Below are positions 5,640 to 10,149 of a DNA stretch of 10,149 bases, piece by piece (the first letter of the stretch is position 1; each line of letters begins with the position of its first letter). The position numbers were made by a program, and so were the translations under genes. The notes under the pieces are model-generated. The model ran no database searches. It was not told the origin of the DNA and saw nothing but the letters and a program-made list of their open reading frames with translations. The stretch comes from Flavobacteriaceae bacterium (GTDB lineage Bacteria; Bacteroidota; Bacteroidia; Flavobacteriales; Flavobacteriaceae): NCBI GenBank assembly GCA_002728075.1, contig PBVB01000033.1:26212-36360 (forward strand), in the 5' to 3' direction.

Positions 5640-6491
5640 ATGATAAAAATTGCAATTCAAAAAAGTGGAAGATTAAATGAAGAATCTCTCAGACTCATTA
5701 AGGATTGTGGTATAAATTTTGAAATATACAGAGATCAATTAAAAGTAATTTCGAAAAATTACCCTATAGAAATTTATTTTCTTAGAAATGGAGATATTCC
5801 TAAATATTTGCACGATGGTGTAATAGATCTAGCGATAATAGGTGAAAACACTCTTTATGAAAAAGATTATCAATTTAAGGTATTAGAAAGACTTGGTTTT
5901 TCAAAATGTAGAGTATCCATTGCAGTCCCAAATGACTTTAAATACAAAGAAAAAAGTGATTTAAATAACATTAGAATTGCTACCTCTTATCCGAATACTT
6001 TGAAGAAATTTTTGGATAAAGAAAATATTAAATCCGATTTGCATATTATAAATGGATCTGTTGAAATATCACCCAGTATGGGTCTTGCTGATGCAGTATG
6101 TGACATTGTTTCTAGTGGAAGTACTCTTTTTGAAAATAACTTAGTTGAAGTTATTAAATTACTTGATTCAGAAGCGGTTTTGGTTCAATCTGAAAAAGTT
6201 AAAAAAGAGATATATGATGAAATTAAAAATTTGACTTTCAGGATTAGATCAGTTTTACTGGCAAAAAAATTTAAATATATTTTAATGAACGCTCCAAATA
6301 AGAGTATAAATAATATATCTAAGATTCTTCCTGTATTAAAAAGTCCAACAGTCCTTCCTCTGACCAAAGATGGATGGAGTTCTATTCATTCAGTTATCAA
6401 TCATGAGGATTTTTGGAATATAATTGACAAACTTAAAAAAGAAGGTGCAGAAGATATTTTAGTCTGTCCAATAGAAAAAATGGTACTATAA
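5640..6491 (+). CDS. hisG: ATP phosphoribosyltransferase (long form)
   Basis: A 283-residue enzyme for the first committed step of histidine synthesis, joining ATP and PRPP to give phosphoribosyl-ATP. The N-terminal part starts with the family motif IAIQKSGRL (4-12). The PRPP-binding segment GLADAVCDIVSSGSTL is at 148-163. Residues from about 208 form the C-terminal ACT-like regulatory domain, including SPTVLPL (235-241) and a conserved end (EDILVCPIEKM, 271-281). This makes it the long HisG that is self-sufficient and normally feedback-inhibited by histidine, with no need for HisZ. It follows the terminator by 16 nt with no clear Shine-Dalgarno sequence. The operon thus appears to have two controls: feedback on this enzyme and attenuation of transcription. 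Its stop overlaps hisD by one base (TAATG). Confidence 0.97.
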   Translation: MIKIAIQKSGRLNEESLRLIKDCGINFEIYRDQLKVISKNYPIEIYFLRNGDIPKYLHDGVIDLAIIGENTLYEKDYQFKVLERLGFSKCRVSIAVPNDFKYKEKSDLNNIRIATSYPNTLKKFLDKENIKSDLHIINGSVEISPSMGLADAVCDIVSSGSTLFENNLVEVIKLLDSEAVLVQSEKVKKEIYDEIKNLTFRIRSVLLAKKFKYILMNAPNKSINNISKILPVLKSPTVLPLTKDGWSSIHSVINHEDFWNIIDKLKKEGAEDILVCPIEKMVL

Positions 6492-7780
6492 TGGAAATAG
6501 TTGATAACCCAAAAAAAGAAAAGTGGAATCAAATATGTTCCAGGTTAACATCATCCTACAACCAAAACGAGGAGATTGTTTCTAAAATTTTTAAAGACGT
6601 TGAAAAAAATGGTGACGAGGCGCTTATAAAATATACTTTAAAATATGATAATGTTTCAATTAAAGACTTTTTAGTATCTGAAAGCGAAATATCAAATTCT
6701 ATAGATATAGTTGATTTTCAACTTAAAAAGGCTATTTCGGTTGCTTACAATAACATTTACAAGTTTCATTCTGCTCAAAAATCAAAAAAAATTATTGTTG
6801 AAACTTCAAAAGGGGTAGAGTGTTGGCAAAAAAAGTATCCAATTGAAAAGGTTGGCCTCTATATACCTGGTGGAACCGCACCACTCTTTTCTACCCTTTT
6901 AATGCTTGCTATTCCTGCAAAAATTGCCGGTTGTGAGGAAATTATAGTTTGTACACCCCCTGGTGTTGACGGAAAGGTTTCAAATGTAATTTTATATACT
7001 GCATTTTTATGTGGAATTAAAAAAATTTATAAAGTAGGTGGAATCCAGTCTATTGCTGCACTTACGATTGGTACTGAGTCAATTCCAAAAGTATATAAGA
7101 TCTTTGGTCCAGGCAATCAATTTATTACCTCTGCAAAGCAACATGCATTAAAGTATAACGTAAGTATCGACTTACCAGCTGGCCCAAGCGAAGTCCTAAT
7201 AGTTGCAGATAAAACTTGTAACCCCTCCTTTGTAGCGATTGATTTATTAGCCCAAGCTGAACACGGAAAAGATAGTCAGTCAATTTTGGTAGCTAATGAT
7301 AAAGACGTTATAAAAAGTGTGTTAAACGAGATAAATAAAATAATTTCTAAACTAAATAGAAAAAATATTTTAATTGATTCAATGAAAAATTCAAAGTTTG
7401 TAATTTTTAATAAAGATATAGATGCTGTTAACTTTATCAATTATTATGCACCAGAACATTATATGATATGTGTAGAAAAAAAACAATTTTATATTGATGG
7501 TTTAAAAAATGCAGGCTCAGTTTTTATAGGAAACTTTTCGCCTGAGACACTTGGTGATTACGCTTCAGGAACGAATCACACACTTCCAACTAGTGGGTTT
7601 GCCAGACAATACAGCGGAGTTAATTTAGACAGTTTTTTAAAATCAATTACTTTTCAAAAAATCTCTAAAGATGGAATCAAGAATATTGGACCACATGTTG
7701 AGTTATTAGCTGCAGCAGAAGGCCTTGGTGCCCACAAGATGTCAGTTAGTTTAAGATTAAAAGAGATACAAAATGACTAA
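6491..7780 (+). CDS. hisD: Histidinol dehydrogenase
   Basis: A 429-residue zinc- and NAD-dependent enzyme that oxidises histidinol to histidine in two steps, the last in the pathway. Motifs include [14 protein letters not shown] (122-135), [11 protein letters not shown] (181-191), FGPGNQF (205-211) and LPAGPSEVL (228-236). LLAQAEHG (252-259) supplies zinc ligands Gln255 and His258, and APEHY (320-324) has the catalytic Glu322-His323 pair. [15 protein letters not shown] (355-369) contains zinc ligand Asp356, and EGLGAHK (410-416) contains zinc ligand His415. Every expected active-site residue is present. It overlaps hisG by 1 nt and hisC by 8 nt (ATGACTAA), which points to coupled translation. 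Confidence 0.98.
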   Translation: MEIVDNPKKEKWNQICSRLTSSYNQNEEIVSKIFKDVEKNGDEALIKYTLKYDNVSIKDFLVSESEISNSIDIVDFQLKKAISVAYNNIYKFHSAQKSKKIIVETSKGVECWQKKYPIEKVGLYIPGGTAPLFSTLLMLAIPAKIAGCEEIIVCTPPGVDGKVSNVILYTAFLCGIKKIYKVGGIQSIAALTIGTESIPKVYKIFGPGNQFITSAKQHALKYNVSIDLPAGPSEVLIVADKTCNPSFVAIDLLAQAEHGKDSQSILVANDKDVIKSVLNEINKIISKLNRKNILIDSMKNSKFVIFNKDIDAVNFINYYAPEHYMICVEKKQFYIDGLKNAGSVFIGNFSPETLGDYASGTNHTLPTSGFARQYSGVNLDSFLKSITFQKISKDGIKNIGPHVELLAAAEGLGAHKMSVSLRLKEIQND

Positions 7781-8825
7781 AAAATTTATTTTCTCACTAG
7801 CTCGAAAAGAGATTTTAAAATTGATCCCATATAAATCTGCTAGGGACGATTTTTCAAGTAATCAAAAAAAAATGATCATGATGGATGCCAATGAAAATCC
7901 ATTTGAAAATGAACTAAATAGGTATCCTGATCCAATGCAGCTTAAACTTAAAAAAAGAATTGCAGAATCAAAAAAAGTTAATTTAGAGCAGATTTATCTT
8001 GGAAATGGAAGTGATGATGTTATAAATCAACTTATCGTCGCTTTTTGTAGACCAAATGTTGATAGTATTTTAATCTGCCCACCCACTTTCGGAATGTATG
8101 AGGTTCACGCAAATTTAAATTCAGTTAAAAGTTTGAAAGTTCCTCTTAACGAGAAATTTGAATTAGATGAGGATAGTATTTTTTCATCGATCAAAAAAAA
8201 CACAAAGGTTATATTTATCCCCAATCCAAATAATCCGACGGGAAATTCTTTTTCTGATCTAAAAATTCAAAAGCTTATTGATGGTTTTAGTGGGATCGTC
8301 GTAATAGACGAGGCTTATTCTGAATTTTATGAAGGAGATTCATTTGTGCCCATGATTTCTAAGCATAAAAATCTAGTGGTTGTGCAAACATTTTCTAAAG
8401 GTCAGGGCCTTGCAGGAGCAAGGTTAGGCATGTGTTTTGCTAATAAATATATTATAGAAATTTTAAATAAAATTAAAGCCCCTTATAACATAAATTCATT
8501 AACCATAGATGCGGCTCTTAAAAAACTTGATGAACAAGGTATTGTTTATCAACAGGTTAGTGAAATAATTCAAGAAAAACATCGTTTATTGAATGAAATT
8601 AAAAATGTAAAATTTATAAAGAAAATCTATAAATCCGATGCTAATTTCTTTATGATAAAGGTTGATAATGGGAACAAAAGATACAAACAATTATTAGAGT
8701 TAGGAATAGTTGTGAGAAACACATCAAAATATTACAATTGTGAAAATACTTTGAGAATAACTGTTGGAAAAAAAGATGAAAATAATGCCTTAATATCAGT
8801 GCTTTCTAAAATGGATCTTAAATGA
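7773..8825 (+). CDS. hisC: Histidinol-phosphate aminotransferase
   Basis: A 350-residue PLP-dependent class I/II aminotransferase that converts imidazole acetol-phosphate and glutamate to histidinol-phosphate. Seen in order: MDANENPFENE (37-47) and RYPDP (50-54) near the N-terminus, GNGSDDVI (77-84) for PLP phosphate contact, NPNNPTG (151-157), VIDEAYSEF (177-185) with Asp179 and Tyr182, and TFSKGQGLAGARLG (206-219) with the PLP-binding Lys209 and Arg217. ENTLRITVGK (about 324-333) supplies the substrate carboxylate-binding Arg. The Gly-Gln after the catalytic Lys replaces a more common Ala plus aromatic residue but should not harm activity. The first ATG lies inside hisD. The position between hisD and hisB makes histidine rather than another amino acid the main product. 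Confidence 0.95.
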   Translation: MTKKFIFSLARKEILKLIPYKSARDDFSSNQKKMIMMDANENPFENELNRYPDPMQLKLKKRIAESKKVNLEQIYLGNGSDDVINQLIVAFCRPNVDSILICPPTFGMYEVHANLNSVKSLKVPLNEKFELDEDSIFSSIKKNTKVIFIPNPNNPTGNSFSDLKIQKLIDGFSGIVVIDEAYSEFYEGDSFVPMISKHKNLVVVQTFSKGQGLAGARLGMCFANKYIIEILNKIKAPYNINSLTIDAALKKLDEQGIVYQQVSEIIQEKHRLLNEIKNVKFIKKIYKSDANFFMIKVDNGNKRYKQLLELGIVVRNTSKYYNCENTLRITVGKKDENNALISVLSKMDLK

Positions 8826-9949
8826 AAAAAATACTTTTTATTGATAGAGATGGGACACTAATTAATGAGCCAAAAGATTTTCAAGTTGATTCATTTGAAA
8901 AACTTGAGTTTAAAAAAAGTGTATTAAAATATTTGTCAAAAATTTCAGAAGAGTTAGATTTTGACCTAGTTATGGTTACAAATCAAGATGGACTAGGAAC
9001 AAAATCTTTTCCTGAGAAAGAATTTTGGCCAGTACAAAATTTTATAATAAAGACACTTCAAAATGAGGGAATATATTTCAAGGAAATATTAATTGACAGA
9101 ACCTTCCCTGATGAAAATGCAAATACAAGAAAGCCAAATACAGGTTTAATTGAAAAATATTTAGTAGACAAAAATATTAATATCAATGAATCATTTGTTA
9201 TAGGCGACAGGTTAACAGATTTAAAATTTGCACAAAATATTGGATGTAAAGGAATATTAATTAATGATTTAAAAACTACCGATCATTTAAAATCAGGCAG
9301 CAACATAGATGAAGATTCAATGTTTTCTTTTCAAGATTGGAAAAGTATTTATAATTTTTTAAAATTAGAGTTCCGAACTATCAGTTTTACAAGAAAAACT
9401 AACGAAACAAACATTAAAATTTCATTGAATCTTGATGGAACAGGGAATAGTTCAATTGATACTGGAATAAAGTTTTTTGACCATATGCTTGACCAATTGT
9501 GTAAACATTCTGGAATTGATATTAACTTATCAGTTAAAGGTGATTTAGATGTTGATGAGCACCACACAATTGAAGACACAGCAATTGCGCTAGGCAAAGG
9601 GTTTAAGAGGGTTTTAAAAGATAAAATGGGTATTGAGAGATATGGTTTTTGTTTACCAATGGATGATTCTTTAGCTACTGTTAGCCTAGATTTTGGAGGA
9701 AGAAGTTGGTTAGTTTGGGATGTTTCTTTTAAGAGAGAGATGATAGGTAAAATGCCCACAGAAATGTTTATTCATTTTTTTAAATCTTTTTCGGATGAAT
9801 CAAAATCAAATTTGAATATCAAGGCGGTCGGAGATAATGAGCATCATAAAATAGAGTCGATTTTTAAGGCTTTTGCAAAGGCCATTAAAATGGCTGTAAA
9901 ACGGGATCCTGATAAAATGGTTTTGCCAACTACAAAAGGTATATTATAA
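8822..9949 (+). CDS. hisB: Bifunctional HisB: histidinol-phosphatase / imidazoleglycerol-phosphate dehydratase
   Basis: A 375-residue fusion. Residues 1 to about 165 are a HAD-superfamily histidinol-phosphatase with nucleophile Asp8 and acid/base Asp10 in FIDRDGTL, TNQDG (53-57), RKP (103-105) and GDRLTD (128-133). Residues from about 185 to 375 are the dehydratase that makes imidazole acetol-phosphate; its metal-site motifs are FDHMLDQ (219-225), DEHHTIED (245-252) and DNEHHKIES (338-346). Striking is the loop between 92 and 102: the four zinc ligands of E. coli HisB (Cys92, His94, Cys100, Cys102) are Asp, Thr, Ala and Thr here at the same numbers, so the structural zinc appears absent while the catalytic residues are intact. 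The gene overlaps hisC by 4 nt (ATGA) and hisH by 1 nt (TAATG). Confidence 0.97.
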   Translation: MKKILFIDRDGTLINEPKDFQVDSFEKLEFKKSVLKYLSKISEELDFDLVMVTNQDGLGTKSFPEKEFWPVQNFIIKTLQNEGIYFKEILIDRTFPDENANTRKPNTGLIEKYLVDKNININESFVIGDRLTDLKFAQNIGCKGILINDLKTTDHLKSGSNIDEDSMFSFQDWKSIYNFLKLEFRTISFTRKTNETNIKISLNLDGTGNSSIDTGIKFFDHMLDQLCKHSGIDINLSVKGDLDVDEHHTIEDTAIALGKGFKRVLKDKMGIERYGFCLPMDDSLATVSLDFGGRSWLVWDVSFKREMIGKMPTEMFIHFFKSFSDESKSNLNIKAVGDNEHHKIESIFKAFAKAIKMAVKRDPDKMVLPTTKGIL

Positions 9950-10149
9950 TGAAGGTGTCTATCGTTGATTATGGAGCAGGTAATGTTCAGAGTCTTGAGT
10001 TTGCTTTAAACAGACTAGGTGTGAACGGAATTTTGACTGCGGAAAAAGAAATAATTATGAATAGTGATAAAGTAATATTTCCAGGAGTAGGGGAGGCTTC
10101 AACAGCAATGGAAAAACTAAAATCAACTGGATTAGATAAAGTTATTCCA
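9949..10149 (+). CDS. hisH: HisH, imidazole glycerol phosphate synthase glutaminase subunit (5' part only)
   Basis: The first 67 codons of hisH; the rest is beyond the window. HisH is the class I glutamine amidotransferase that hydrolyses glutamine and channels ammonia to the cyclase HisF. The N-terminal signature DYGAGN followed by SLEFAL and RLG (7-24) is characteristic, and PGVGEAS (46-52) is the oxyanion-side loop typical of HisH. The catalytic Cys of the GxCLGxQ motif and the His-Glu pair lie downstream and cannot be checked. It overlaps the hisB stop by one base (TAATG), so it is in the same operon. Confidence 0.95.
   Translation, partial: MKVSIVDYGAGNVQSLEFALNRLGVNGILTAEKEIIMNSDKVIFPGVGEASTAMEKLKSTGLDKVIP

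Noticed and set aside
9086..9136. HisB phosphatase domain as a broken (pseudo) domain
   Set aside because: The reading frame and the catalytic Asp8, Asp10 and GDRLTD motifs are intact and the loop length is unchanged, so loss of zinc binding is more likely than loss of function.
9349..9759. 136-codon open frame on the minus strand inside hisB
   Set aside because: It lies opposite the strongly conserved dehydratase domain of HisB, shows no recognisable domain, and has no spacing or neighbours that support a gene; it is a by-product of hisB codon use.
1..10149. Mobile element, defence system, CRISPR or phage island
   Set aside because: All genes are core biosynthetic genes on one strand with uniform composition by eye; no transposase, integrase, direct repeats or tRNA insertion site was found.

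Overview
The window is a dense, one-strand (+), AT-rich stretch of bacterial chromosome, by eye about one third G+C. It most likely comes from a member of the Bacteroidota, probably a flavobacterium with a compact genome. The main reasons are an LpxC-FabZ fusion protein (a hallmark of this phylum), a promoter element of the TAnnTTTG type, almost no recognisable Shine-Dalgarno sequences, and the order lpxD - lpxC/fabZ - lpxA - efp - sucD. The exact genus cannot be read from the sequence.

Block 1 (1-5484) is a housekeeping gene string with no room for internal promoters. It contains the 3' end of lpxD, the lpxC-fabZ fusion, lpxA, efp, sucD, fabG and a membrane-anchored SPFH/prohibitin-family gene. 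Junctions are overlaps (8 nt and 4 nt) or gaps of 0-10 nt, so the genes are probably co-transcribed. Functionally, LpxA, LpxC and LpxD are the first three committed steps of lipid A synthesis. FabG makes the (R)-3-hydroxyacyl-ACP that LpxA and LpxD use and that FabZ dehydrates, so the string holds both sides of the branch between lipid A and membrane phospholipid. EF-P (translation) and SucD (TCA cycle) are passengers with no obvious link to lipid A.

Block 2 (5485-5639) is the only sizeable intergenic region, 155 bp, and the most interesting part of the window. It holds a TATATTTG promoter element, a 17-codon leader ORF with two His codons, a perfect 11-bp terminator hairpin with a 9-T tract, and an exact 7-nt alternative pairing between the leader ORF and the terminator's 5' arm. 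Together they make a coherent peptide-leader transcription attenuator in front of the histidine operon.

Block 3 (5640-10149) is the start of the histidine operon in the order hisG, hisD, hisC, hisB, hisH. Every junction overlaps by 1, 4 or 8 nt. HisG is the long, feedback-regulated form. HisB is the bifunctional phosphatase/dehydratase, but all four zinc-ligand positions of its phosphatase domain are substituted. hisH is cut by the window edge; hisA, hisF and hisIE would be expected beyond it.

No mobile element, CRISPR array, tRNA, rRNA or prophage gene was seen, and no stretch longer than 155 bp lacks a gene. The overall picture is ordinary core metabolism with one noteworthy regulatory device.
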